Positions 8,246 to 16,741 of a stretch of DNA of 64,000 bases are shown one piece after another (the stretch's first letter is position 1; each line of letters begins with the position of its first letter). The notes under the pieces were generated by a model. The model made no database searches and was not told the DNA's origin. It was given only the letters and a program-made list of their open reading frames with translations. The stretch lies in the NCBI GenBank assembly GCA_016710285.1, contig JADJXR010000001.1:2416001-2480000 (forward strand). The letters run 5' to 3'. The translations under genes were made by a program, and so were the position numbers. This DNA is from Chlorobiota bacterium. Its GTDB lineage: Bacteria; Bacteroidota; Ignavibacteria; OLB7.

Positions 8246-8971
8246 ATGGTGCAGCGATTACCAAAACGTATTTCCCCATGCCCGATACAAGAGGCGGTTA
8301 TTGAACTCCGCTTCCAGACAGATATGCCCGCAGATGCCGTATTTGGGGCGATATATCAGACGGTTCGGGATAGCTATCCGCAGTTAAAGCGTTTACCGCT
8401 TGCCAATATTCCCGAAGAGCTTCGCAAAGAAATGCAGGTGCAATATGAGCCGCTGTATCACCTTGTCAATCCAAATTTTCTCTGCTTGATTGGTCCGCAA
8501 GTGTTGTCGGTGGAAGCGCAAGGTGAATACCCCGGCTGGCATCGTTTCAAAGCGGAGGTGTTGGACACTTTCAACAAGGTGCAGAATGGAGCAGGCGTAT
8601 TAAAATCAATCACCAGAATTGGAATGCGGTATATCACGGTATTTGATTGGAATGTATTGCCGGAACTTTCTGTTGAATTAAAACTGGCGCAAAGAAATCT
8701 TCAATATGAGCGCATGGCATTGCAAACATATTTTATGCGTGATACGTTCCATTGCACAGTACATCTTAGCAATATTGAGCAGAGCGATGATGGTGGCACA
8801 AAAACACGAATAGACATTGATATTGCCTACATACCCACAGAAGACGACACCTGGCTTTCGATAGAGCAAACGATTGATGCTGCCCACATGATTGAAAAGC
8901 AAGAATTTTTTGCACTGCTTACGCCGGAATTTCTTGAGACATTACATCCTGAATATGAAGAGGAACAATAA
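8246..8971 (+). CDS. TIGR04255 family protein
   Basis: A 241-residue protein that I recognise as the sporadically distributed TIGR04255 family from its N-terminal CPIQEAVIELRF, the central YPGWHRFKAEVLDTFNKV and RIGMRYI, and the acidic C-terminal region. Its function is not established. No signal peptide or membrane segment is visible, so it should be cytoplasmic. Base composition is clearly more AT-rich than the flanking comM and phosphonate genes, and the next gene begins immediately at its stop (TAA then ATG), so it heads a co-translated three-gene cassette. Patchy distribution plus foreign composition suggest horizontal acquisition; a role in defence or a toxin-like unit is only speculation. 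Confidence 0.75.
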   Translation: MVQRLPKRISPCPIQEAVIELRFQTDMPADAVFGAIYQTVRDSYPQLKRLPLANIPEELRKEMQVQYEPLYHLVNPNFLCLIGPQVLSVEAQGEYPGWHRFKAEVLDTFNKVQNGAGVLKSITRIGMRYITVFDWNVLPELSVELKLAQRNLQYERMALQTYFMRDTFHCTVHLSNIEQSDDGGTKTRIDIDIAYIPTEDDTWLSIEQTIDAAHMIEKQEFFALLTPEFLETLHPEYEEEQ

Positions 8972-9439
8972 ATGACTGCGATAGCAAAAACGCTGATCCA
9001 TAACAGAGGAACCTCATCAAGCTATAATGACCGAGGAAATACCTCCAATCCATTATCTCAGTATTCCCCTGCATTATCTGAACTCTCAGGGGCATCGCGT
9101 GGAATTCTTGGCGAAGCGGGGATGAGGCGATTTAATGATTTTTGGAATCAGAAAGAGGGGTGGTATCCAGGAGGAGGAGGGGAGCGGCTTTCACGCAATG
9201 CGGTTCGTTATTTCAATAATTTTAGTGCGTTCCTTGAATCCTTGCCTTTCCCAGTGAATATTTTTATGGGTTTGGAAGGGAGCTTGGAAATCACGTGGCG
9301 TAATGCCGAAGGAAAATTGTTCGACGTAGAATTCTTTGACGACCGCATCGAATATTATTTTGAAGCAACAGCCGAAGAAGATTGCATCAAACCAGCATTG
9401 ATAAAAACCCTTGTTGAGAAAATTATGAAACAGTTTTAG
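8972..9439 (+). CDS. Hypothetical protein, second gene of the TIGR04255 cassette
   Basis: A 155-residue protein I do not recognise. Its ATG follows the TAA of the TIGR04255 gene with no gap, which implies translational coupling. The first 45 residues are polar and probably flexible (RGTSSSYNDRGNTSNPLSQY). The rest looks like a small alpha/beta domain with FNNFSAFLESLPFP, then a beta-rich stretch (GLEGSLEITWRN, LFDVEFFDDRIEYYFEA) and a C-terminal helix ending in KQF. There is no signal peptide, cysteine cluster or catalytic motif that I can name. Composition is AT-rich like its two partners. Strict adjacency suggests it binds, or works with, the TIGR04255 protein. Confidence 0.7.
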   Translation: MTAIAKTLIHNRGTSSSYNDRGNTSNPLSQYSPALSELSGASRGILGEAGMRRFNDFWNQKEGWYPGGGGERLSRNAVRYFNNFSAFLESLPFPVNIFMGLEGSLEITWRNAEGKLFDVEFFDDRIEYYFEATAEEDCIKPALIKTLVEKIMKQF

Positions 9440-9454
9440 GGTGATTGCCTACGT

Positions 9455-10030
9455 ATGAACCCTAACGACTCCATACGGCCAGATGAATTTCTTGCTCGAG
9501 CAATAACATCAGAGATTTTTGATGGCACAGAGCTTTCCCCAAGCGCAATGTGGCAAAAGAAAGGTGAGACTTCTGTTAGCCGATTAGAGCTTTTACGGTT
9601 AGAAGAACTAACACCTATTTGGAAACATGATCTTCACAAACCGCCAGGCAAAGAACTGCTGAAAATCGCAATATTTACTCTGGATGAATTGCAAAAAGTG
9701 TATGATGAATTTCAAGCTCAACAGAATCAGCCAACCAATGATCTTGTTCTTGTACAACCGGACCCTTGCCCCGTGGTAGCCGTGGGCAAAAAATATTCTG
9801 TATATCCCCAATCCGATTTTTATCAAGATTGCCAGTGCACGTTCAATGCCGATCAACTCCACTGCCCTGTTGTGGCAAGAATATGCCCGGATCCATGCCC
9901 TCGGAATAAGGCTCATGCCGTCATTACAACCAAAATTTCCCGTGGATTGGGAAATAGATTAAATGCATTCCTAAAAGAGCATGAGCGTATCCAAGATTTG
10001 CCCTTATCCACGGAAGATCGCTTCGGTTGA
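9455..10030 (+). CDS. Hypothetical protein with C-terminal cysteine-rich segment, third gene of the TIGR04255 cassette
   Basis: A 191-residue protein starting 15 bases after the previous stop. Two parts are visible. The N-terminal half (RPDEFLARAITSEIF, ETSVSRLELLRLEEL) is helical and soluble-looking. The C-terminal half has spaced cysteines (PDPCPVV, DCQCTF, LHCPVV, RICPDPCP) that could bind a metal. The last part, KAHAVITTKISRGLGNRL, resembles the end of small proteins that often accompany TIGR04255, but I cannot name the family. It shares the AT-rich composition of the cassette. No membrane segment is seen. Function unknown. Confidence 0.65.
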   Translation: MNPNDSIRPDEFLARAITSEIFDGTELSPSAMWQKKGETSVSRLELLRLEELTPIWKHDLHKPPGKELLKIAIFTLDELQKVYDEFQAQQNQPTNDLVLVQPDPCPVVAVGKKYSVYPQSDFYQDCQCTFNADQLHCPVVARICPDPCPRNKAHAVITTKISRGLGNRLNAFLKEHERIQDLPLSTEDRFG

Positions 10031-10120
10031 TCGAGCCTTCAGGCATACAGTGAAATCGGAGCTTTGCCTCCGCCTTGTTTGGCATGATCTTCGCAACGTA
10101 AAACCTCTCTGTCTTTGGCA

Positions 10121-12021
10121 ATGCTACATCTTCTTCCGCGCCTTCCCCTTCTCCTTCTGCTTGCCGTAATCTTCCCGTGTATCGCTTTGGCCCAGCCGGA
10201 GCCGAAGCGGGAGATTGTCATTGGGCTGAATCCATCCGAACGGGCGGAGAACGTCCAGAAAAATGCCGACATCCTGGCGCAGATGATTAGCCAGCGTGCG
10301 GGAATGCCGGTGAAGATTTTTGTGGCCCACGACTACAGCGGATTGGTGGAAGCGCTTCGCGGGCGGACGATTGACTTCGCATTCTTTGCCCCGCTGACCT
10401 ACGTCTTTGCCGAAAAAATTGCCGATGCGCGGGTGTTGCTAAAAGCCGAACGCCGTGGCCGCCCCTACTACTACGGCTGCATCATCGTCCATGCCGACAG
10501 CGGCTACCGGACGCTGGCCGACCTGAAAGGGAAGGAGATCGCATGGGTGGACCCCACCTCCACCAGCGGCCATATCTACCCCAAAGCCGCCCTGAAGGCA
10601 ATCGGCATCAACCCCGACACCTATTTTGGAAAACAGACGTTTGCCGGCGGGCATGATAAGGTGGTGCTTTCGGTCATCAACGGAACAATCACGGCGGGGG
10701 CAACCTACCCAACGATACTATCGGGGAAAGCGGGTCCTGGACCCAGCTTGGCGATGGCGCGTACAACGGAAAAGTCCGCCCCATTTTCTTTTCCCCCCCG
10801 ATCCCGGGCGATAACATGGCCACCTCGCAGTTTATGCTGGACACCTACCCGCAGATTGTTCAGAAGGTCACCGCTGCCGTGCAAAGCCTGACTGCCGACT
10901 CCGCCGGGAAGGTGCTGATGCAGCAGATGTACCACGTGGATGCCATGATCCCCGCCACCAGTGCCGACTACGACCCCGTGCGCCGCGCTGCCGAGCTGAT
11001 GAACCTTGACATCAGCGGAAAAGTGAAACCGGGCGATGCCAAACCAACCGACAGCGCGTCGGTGGCCAAAGCGGAGCAGCGGCAATCGGAGCGGGAGCGG
11101 AACGCCACCATCTCCTACGTTCTGTTTGGAATTGGGCTTGCCATTGGGGGGATTGTTCTGGCCTGGATGACCCGCCGCGAACACCGCAACCGCCGTGCGC
11201 TGGTGCGCCAGGAATCGCCCGCCGCGCCGCCAATTCCCAACACCAGCGCGCAATATCTGCTCCGCAATCTTGGGGTGGTGTATCGCGACAGCAACGGGAA
11301 GGAGTTCACGGCGATGCGGGGGGTGAATCTGGAGATTCAGCGGGGGGAGTTCATTGCGGTGATTGGGTTGTCGGGGGCGGGGAAATCCACCTTCCTCCGA
11401 TGCCTGAACCGGATGAACGAGCCATCAACGGGAACACTGCTGTTTGACGGGGAAGATATCACCCACGCCACCGGCCCACGGATTGTTGAGATTCGGCGGC
11501 AGGTGGGGTTCATCTTCCAGCAATTCAATCTGGTGAAAACCATCTCCGTGCTGAACAACGTCCTGACCGGAAGGCTAAGCCGCACCGGGTGGATGAACTC
11601 AATGCTGGGGCGATACTCACGCCAGGACCGCGAGATAGCGATCCGGTATCTGACCGAGGTTGGGCTTGCCGACAAAGTGAACAACCGCGCCGACCGGCTA
11701 AGCGGCGGCCAGCAGCAGCGTGTGGCCATTGCCCGCGCATTGGCCCAGCAACCCAAAGTGATCCTTGCCGATGAGCCAATGGCCTCGCTGGACCCAAAGC
11801 TGAGCGAGGTGGTGCTGATGATCCTGCAGCGGTTCAACCGCCAGGAAAAGATCACGGTGGTGGTGAACCTTCACGTGCTTGAACTTGCGCGGCAGTATGC
11901 CGACCGGATCATCGCCTTCCGCAAAGGTGAGATTGCCTTCGACGGCAAGCCGGACCAGCTAACGCCGGAGATTGTGGAGGCGATTTACCAGATTGAGAAA
12001 GAAGTGCTGGAGAGCTTGTAG
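10121..12021 (+). CDS. Phosphonate-type ABC transporter: binding protein fused by one membrane helix to the ATPase (PhnD-PhnC), interrupted by a frameshift
   Basis: The 5' part encodes a signal peptide (LLLLLAVIFPCIALAQ) and a PhnD-like periplasmic binding domain (DFAFFAPLTYVFAEK, WVDPTSTSGHIYPK). One base appears lost in the C-run at 10708-10710; in the next frame the same domain goes on (WTQLGDGAYNGKVRPIFFSP) without a stop into a linker, one membrane helix (ISYVLFGIGLAIGGIVLAWM, about 11110-11169) with arginines on its C-terminal side, and a complete PhnC-like ATPase: Walker A GLSGAGKST, signature LSGGQQQR, Walker B VILADEP. With the base restored the protein is about 633 residues. The helix orientation puts the binding domain outside and the ATPase inside, which is topologically sound but very unusual. 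The start is ATG 10121 rather than TTG 10115. The ligand may be phosphonate, phosphite or phosphate. Confidence 0.8.
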
Positions 12022-12103
12022 CCCACGGCACATCACCCCGCCAGTGAAGAATCTGCGATTTGTGGCGGGCCCTCCTGAATGTTCCCAACAACCAACTTCC
12101 GAT

Positions 12104-12871
12104 ATGTCCAAACGGTTATTTCTTTACCTGCTGATTGCGTGCGTGGTTGGCTTCACGATATGGAGCATGGGCACCACGGAAATGGACCTTGAGAAGATCC
12201 GCCAGGGCTTCTTTGTGAAGCCATTCTTCGGGGATTTCCTGCTGGGTTTGTGGCCGCCAAATTGGAGCATCCTTGATGAGGTGTCGTGGCAGATGTTGGT
12301 CACCATCCAAATGGCGTGGGTTGGGACGTTGCTTGCCACCATCATCTCCCTGCCGCTCTCGTTTGTTGCTGCGCGGAACATCACCCCAACGGTTGCTCTT
12401 GGGGCAACCGCCCGGTTCTTCTTCAACGTGGACCGCTCGGTTGATGTGCTGATTGTGGCGCTGATCCTGGTCTCCGCCGTTGGCTTGGGGCCGATGGCGG
12501 GGGTGCTGGCCCTTGCCGTGCATTCGGTTGGCTCGATGGGGAAATTATTCACCGAGGCGATTGAGACGATTGACCGCGGCCCGATCGAGGCGTTGGAATC
12601 CACCGGCGCGTCGCGGTCGCAGGTGATTCGGTGGGGGGTGGTTCCGCAAGTGATGCCGCTGCTGATCTCCAACTTCTTCTACCGGCTGGAGCTGAACATC
12701 CGGTCCTCGGTGATTTTGGGAATTGTTGGGGCCGGCGGCATTGGGTTTATGCTGTACGATAACATCAAGCAGTTCCAATACCAGAACGTCTCGATGATCC
12801 TTCTGATGATTATCGTGCTGGTGATGGGAATAGATTACATCAGCGGAAGATTGCGGAAGGCAACGGGATAG
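12104..12871 (+). CDS. phnE: Phosphonate-type ABC transporter permease
   Basis: A 255-residue inner-membrane permease. The first helix (LFLYLLIACVVGFTIW) is followed by a periplasmic stretch and five or so further helices (VTIQMAWVGTLLATIISLPL; GLGPMAGVLALAVHSVG; SVILGIVGAGGIGFML; MILLMIIVLVMGI). The cytoplasmic coupling loop has the EAL...GASRSQ...G form of binding-protein-dependent permeases (EALESTGASRSQVIRWG). The ATG at 12104 gives the usual PhnE length. It starts 82 bases after the fused PhnD-PhnC gene on the same strand, completing a two-gene transporter in which three classical components come from two polypeptides. Confidence 0.9.
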   Translation: MSKRLFLYLLIACVVGFTIWSMGTTEMDLEKIRQGFFVKPFFGDFLLGLWPPNWSILDEVSWQMLVTIQMAWVGTLLATIISLPLSFVAARNITPTVALGATARFFFNVDRSVDVLIVALILVSAVGLGPMAGVLALAVHSVGSMGKLFTEAIETIDRGPIEALESTGASRSQVIRWGVVPQVMPLLISNFFYRLELNIRSSVILGIVGAGGIGFMLYDNIKQFQYQNVSMILLMIIVLVMGIDYISGRLRKATG

Positions 12872-12907
12872 GGTTGGTGGCTGGCGGATGGGGTGGCCGC
12901 CTTTGCA

Positions 12908-13093
12908 AAGGGTAGCCGAAGGTCTTTAGCCTTCGGCAGGTGAAGGGTAGCCGAAGGTCTTTAGCCTTCGGCAGGTGAAGGGTAGCCGAAGGTCTTTAGC
13001 CTTCGGCAGGTGAAGGGTAGCCGAAGGTCTTTAGCCTTCGGCGGCAGGCTAAAGACCTGTTATCAACCCCGACGGAGGTCGGGGCCGCTACCG
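12908..13093. repeat. 35-bp tandem repeat (four copies) plus hairpin repeats of the dispersed family
   Basis: Four head-to-tail copies of a 35-base unit run from 12908 to about 13042; each contains the hairpin GCCGAAGGTCTTTAGCCTTCGG followed by a CAGGTGAAGGGTA joint. The last copy changes into GCGGCAGGCTAAAGACCTG and the CCCCGAC...GTCGGGG hairpin seen in the 4.4-5.0 kb array. The cluster lies between the convergent 3' ends of phnE and rnc, where the hairpins could also act as transcription barriers. Confidence 0.9.
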
Positions 13094-13108
13094 TCCCGTG
13101 GAGCTGCT

Positions 13109-13966
13109 TTACTTCCCGTTTGCTGGCATTTGGATATTCAGCCGTTCCACGGCTTCGGCGGCGGCGGCTTGTTCGGCTTGTTTTTTGTTGCGCCCGGTTC
13201 CCAATCCCAGCGGTTCCTCGATAGTGCTGGTCACTACCTGGATGGTGAACACCCGCTCATGGTCCGGACCCTCCTGCGACACCACCACATAACGTGGGAT
13301 ACCCATCCCGTTGGCCTGCAAGTGCTCTAACAGGATGCTCTTGTAGTTCTCCTCGGTGAACAAAATCTTCTCGAACATCTCCGGCGTAAGAAGCGTGCGC
13401 GATAGGAACTCTTTCACCGGACCAAGCTGTGATCCGCTGTCCAGATAGAGTGCGGCCAGCAGGGCCTCGAACCCATCGGCCAGAAGGGAATCGTTCCCCT
13501 GGGCAAGGGATTGATTGGCGGAGGTGTTCAGCAGCATGTAGCGTTCCAGCTGGATTGCGCGGGCGCAGATCATCAACGCCTTGCGGTTCACCAGGCGGCT
13601 TCGCAGCTTCGTTAGTTCCCCTTCTTGGATGTCGTGGTAGCGGTGGAACAGGAACTCCCCAATCAGCATATTCAAAATGCTGTCCCCCAGAAACTCCAAC
13701 CGCTCGTTGCTGACCGCCCCTTTGTCATCCAGCACCTGCAAGTAGCTGCGGTGAAGCAATGCCTGCTCGAAGTAGGCAACGTTGCGGATCTGGTGCCCGG
13801 TGATCGCTTCAATGGCAGCAATGGAGTCTGCCGAAAGCAGGTTCCGAGGGGAGAAAATTTTGTTGGGCTGCGGGGAAAAAATCAGCATGGCGGTCGCCGT
13901 TTCGCTGGGCGACCGCCCGAACAGCTTCCCCACCAATTGCCGGATAACAGTGCTTGACGGTTTCAA
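13109..13966 (-). CDS. rnc: Ribonuclease III
   Basis: A 285-residue enzyme that cuts double-stranded RNA, including rRNA precursors. The RNase III signature NERLEFLGDSIL holds the metal-binding acidic residues, with the second set in ADGFEALLAALYLDSG. A C-terminal double-stranded-RNA-binding domain follows (NYKSILLEHLQANG, GTGRNKKQAEQAAAAEAVE). The TTG at 13966 has a weak AAAGG upstream and gives a basic N-terminal extension; an ATG at 13888 would shorten the protein by 26 residues and leave the domains intact, so the start is not certain. It closes the fatty-acid operon in the classical order, right after fabF. Confidence 0.93.
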   Translation of the reverse strand: MKPSSTVIRQLVGKLFGRSPSETATAMLIFSPQPNKIFSPRNLLSADSIAAIEAITGHQIRNVAYFEQALLHRSYLQVLDDKGAVSNERLEFLGDSILNMLIGEFLFHRYHDIQEGELTKLRSRLVNRKALMICARAIQLERYMLLNTSANQSLAQGNDSLLADGFEALLAALYLDSGSQLGPVKEFLSRTLLTPEMFEKILFTEENYKSILLEHLQANGMGIPRYVVVSQEGPDHERVFTIQVVTSTIEEPLGLGTGRNKKQAEQAAAAEAVERLNIQMPANGK

Positions 13967-14059
13967 GCCGGAACCTTTTGCTTACTGGGATTATGGAACT
14001 TGGTAGAACAGCATTCTGCCCCTTCCCCACACAAAACTGTAGCCGCAGCGTGCGGGGAG

Positions 14060-15316
14060 TTATTCCTCGAATCGGCGGAAGCAGAGCGATGCGTTGTGGC
14101 CGCCAAAACCGAAGGTGTTGGAGATCGCCACGCGGACATCGTGCTTGCGCGCAACGTTCGGAACAAAATCAATGGTGATTGCGGGGTCGGGAGTGTTGTT
14201 GTTGATGGTTGGGTGGACAATCCCGTTGACGATTGTCAGCACCGCCGCGATTGCCTCCACCGCGCCGGCGGCCCCCAACAAATGCCCCGTCATGGACTTG
14301 GTGCTGCTAATCAGCAGCTTGTTGGCATGGTCGCCAAACAGGTTCCGGATTGCAGTGGTTTCGGCCAGGTCCCCCAATGGAGTGGAGGTCCCATGGACGT
14401 TGATGTAATCAACATCGGTAAGCTCCAACCCTGCATCGCGAATTGCTTGGCGCATCGAGCGGTACGCGCCTTCGCCATCGGGAGGGGGCGCGGTGATATG
14501 GTGGGCATCGCCGGTAAGGCCAATGCCAACAATCTCGGCATAGATGGTTGCCCCGCGTGCTTTTGCGTGCTCCAGCTCCTCCAGCACGATTGCTGCGCCA
14601 CCTTCCCCCAGCACGAACCCGTCGCGGTCAACATCGAACGGGCGGCTTGCGGTTTTGGGGTCGTCGTTGCGGGTGGAGAGTGCTTTCATGGCGTTGAATC
14701 CGCCAATCGCCATGGGGGTGACAACGGCTTCGGATCCGCCGGTTATCATCAGGTCCGCATCGCCACGCTGGATCAGCATGAAGGCATCGGCAATTGCGTG
14801 GGAGCTTGTGGCGCACGCGCTGGTGGTGGCGTAGTTCGGTCCTTTCAGGTTGAACCGCATCGAGATCATGCCGGCGGCGATATCGGCGATCAGCATCGGG
14901 ATAAAGAACGCGCTGATGCGGCGCGGGTTGTTCGTCTCGAACAGCACCCGTTGCTGGTTATGGTAGGTCCACATCCCGCCAATGCCGGAGCCGAACACCA
15001 CGCCGAATCGTTCGGGGTCGAACGTGCCGGAGGATAATCCTGCATTGGCCATTGCTTCATCGGCGGAGGCCAGCGCGAACTGGGTGAACTGGTCGGTGCG
15101 CCCAACGGTCTTGCGATCCAGCCGCTCCACTGGGTCAAATCCTTTCACCTCGCAGGCGAACGTGGTCTCGTAGCCGGTTGCGTCGAACCGTGTGATGAAG
15201 TCGGCACCGCTGGTGCCGGCGATCAGTGCTTGCCAGTACTCCGGAACGGTGTTTCCAATTGGGTTCACCGTGCCCATGCCGGTTACAACAACTCTGCGAT
15301 CAGTGTGTCGCGCCAT
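14060..15316 (-). CDS. fabF: 3-oxoacyl-[acyl-carrier-protein] synthase II
   Basis: A 418-residue condensing enzyme that extends acyl-ACP with malonyl-ACP in the cytoplasm. The catalytic triad is complete: C168 in TTSACATSSHA, H308 in VHGTSTPLGD and H345 in KSMTGHLLGAAG, with K340 beside it. The N terminus RRVVVTGMGTVNPIGN is typical. It lies between acpP and rnc, in the usual order, but 227 bases separate it from acpP and these contain a terminator-like hairpin, so it probably has a promoter of its own or depends on readthrough. Confidence 0.96.
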   Translation of the reverse strand: MARHTDRRVVVTGMGTVNPIGNTVPEYWQALIAGTSGADFITRFDATGYETTFACEVKGFDPVERLDRKTVGRTDQFTQFALASADEAMANAGLSSGTFDPERFGVVFGSGIGGMWTYHNQQRVLFETNNPRRISAFFIPMLIADIAAGMISMRFNLKGPNYATTSACATSSHAIADAFMLIQRGDADLMITGGSEAVVTPMAIGGFNAMKALSTRNDDPKTASRPFDVDRDGFVLGEGGAAIVLEELEHAKARGATIYAEIVGIGLTGDAHHITAPPPDGEGAYRSMRQAIRDAGLELTDVDYINVHGTSTPLGDLAETTAIRNLFGDHANKLLISSTKSMTGHLLGAAGAVEAIAAVLTIVNGIVHPTINNNTPDPAITIDFVPNVARKHDVRVAISNTFGFGGHNASLCFRRFEE

Positions 15317-15423
15317 CTGTTGGTGTCAAGTATGTTGGAAGTTCAGGGAGGGGGAAGCTCGCGATCCCCACAGGAATGCCAGGGGAAGATCCATCCGCTT
15401 ATTGAAGGTGCGGAATGGGGCGG

Positions 15424-15473
15424 CAAAATAAATGCCCGGTCTCTCATGCTGTGGAAGCCGTGGGAGACCGGGC
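15424..15473 (-). terminator. Intrinsic terminator-like hairpin between acpP and fabF
   Basis: A perfect 10-bp stem, GCCCGGTCTC with GAGACCGGGC (15434-15443 and 15464-15473), encloses a 20-base loop. Reading the minus strand, it is followed by ATTTATTTTG. It sits about 70 bases after the acpP stop and may end a short acpP transcript while letting some polymerase reach fabF. Confidence 0.6.
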
Positions 15474-15543
15474 GATGCGTCCGCATGATGTCACGCACAG
15501 GGGGGGACAGCTTGGAATAAGGGATAAGCCAGCCCCCAAAGGA

Positions 15544-15780
15544 TCAGACGGTTTTTGTTTGCAGATAGCTTACTGCATCGCCAACGGTCTGGATTTTTTC
15601 GGCATCGGTGTCGTCAATGGTGACGTCGAATGCCTTTTCAAATTCCATGATAAGCTCGACCGTATCGAGCGAATCGGCACCAAGATCGTTGATGAAGGAT
15701 GCCGAAGGAGTGATCTGCGACTCCTCGACGCCCAGCTTGTTGATAATGATTTGCTTGACTGTTGACTCAACGTCTGCCAT
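15544..15780 (-). CDS. acpP: Acyl carrier protein
   Basis: A 78-residue acidic protein that carries growing acyl chains on a 4'-phosphopantetheine arm. The attachment serine is S37 in the strictly conserved GADSLDTVEL. Length and the helical pattern are standard. It follows fabG in the fatty-acid operon after a 200-base gap that holds no other gene, and is followed by a terminator-like hairpin, in keeping with the separate, strong expression that ACP usually needs. Confidence 0.97.
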   Translation of the reverse strand: MADVESTVKQIIINKLGVEESQITPSASFINDLGADSLDTVELIMEFEKAFDVTIDDTDAEKIQTVGDAVSYLQTKTV

Positions 15781-15981
15781 TGCTTGTCTCTCCGTAAGGA
15801 AGTAGTTGTATTGTTGTGAATGTCAGTTGGAAGCAGTTCACGTTGCCAGTAACCTCTTCCGTAGTTGGGAGGCCACGGCACAAACGGGACGCAATCTAAC
15901 CAGATACCTCACCCCTGAAATGCGACAATCGGCAACCTGGCGAATGGTGCTGGACCGATTGCCCTATCGTTCAGCCCGGGG

Positions 15982-16741
15982 TTACGCCATCGTCATGCCG
16001 CCATCAACGGCGAAGGTTTGCCCGGTGATGTAGGCGGCATCGTCGCTGGAAAGGAACGCCACCAGCCCCGCGATGTCCCCCCCTTGCCCAATCCGTTTCA
16101 GCGGAATCTGTGCCGATAACTCGGCCTGCTGCGTTTCGTTCAGCGCGGCGGTCATGTCGGTTTGGATGTAGCCCGGCGCAATGCAGTTGGCCAAAATATT
16201 CCGCGATGCCACCTCGCGCGCAACCGATTTTGTTAGCCCAATCACCCCCCGCTTTCGAGGCCACATAATTGGCTTGCCCGGCGTTCCCAACCAGCCCCAC
16301 CACCGAGGCGATGTTGATAATCCGCCCCCAGCGTTCCCCCATCATCGGGCGTAGAACGGCTTTGGTTGCCAGGAAGGTTCCGGTCAGGTTTGTGCGGATC
16401 ACGTTCTCAAAATCTTCAACGCTCATCCGCAGCATCAGCGTGTCTTTTGTGATCCCCGCGTTGTTCACCAATATATGGATTTTCCCCCATGCTGTCAGGA
16501 CTTTTTCCACCATTGCCGCCACGTGGTCGGGGTTGGCAACGTCGCATTGAATTGCCATTGCGCGGTCGGCTCCCAGTGCCGCTTCAATTTCGGCGGCGGG
16601 GCCGGGGGAGCTGTTGTAGGTGAATGCCACGCGCGCGCCTTCGGCGGCCAATCGTTCCACAATTGCGCGCCCAATTCCGCGGGCCCCGCCTGTGACAATG
16701 GCGACGCGCCCTTCCAATCGTCCGGGGTTGTTCTGGCTCAT
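15982..16741 (-). CDS. fabG: 3-oxoacyl-[acyl-carrier-protein] reductase, with an apparent one-base frameshift
   Basis: An NADPH-dependent short-chain dehydrogenase: TGGARGIG cofactor motif near residue 17, catalytic serine in INIASVVG, and YVASKAG with the catalytic Tyr and Lys. Directly after ASKAG the frame is lost in a run of six C on the plus strand (16245-16250); with five, translation continues as VIGLTKSVAREVASRNI and ends properly in TFAVDGGMTMA. Both halves are well conserved and the gene is normally essential, so a sequencing indel is more likely than a pseudogene. The start overlaps the fabD stop by ATGA, which implies translational coupling. Confidence 0.93.

Noticed and set aside
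12908..13042. Possible CRISPR-like or attachment-site repeat
   Set aside because: The 35-base units are directly adjacent with no spacers and no integrase nearby.
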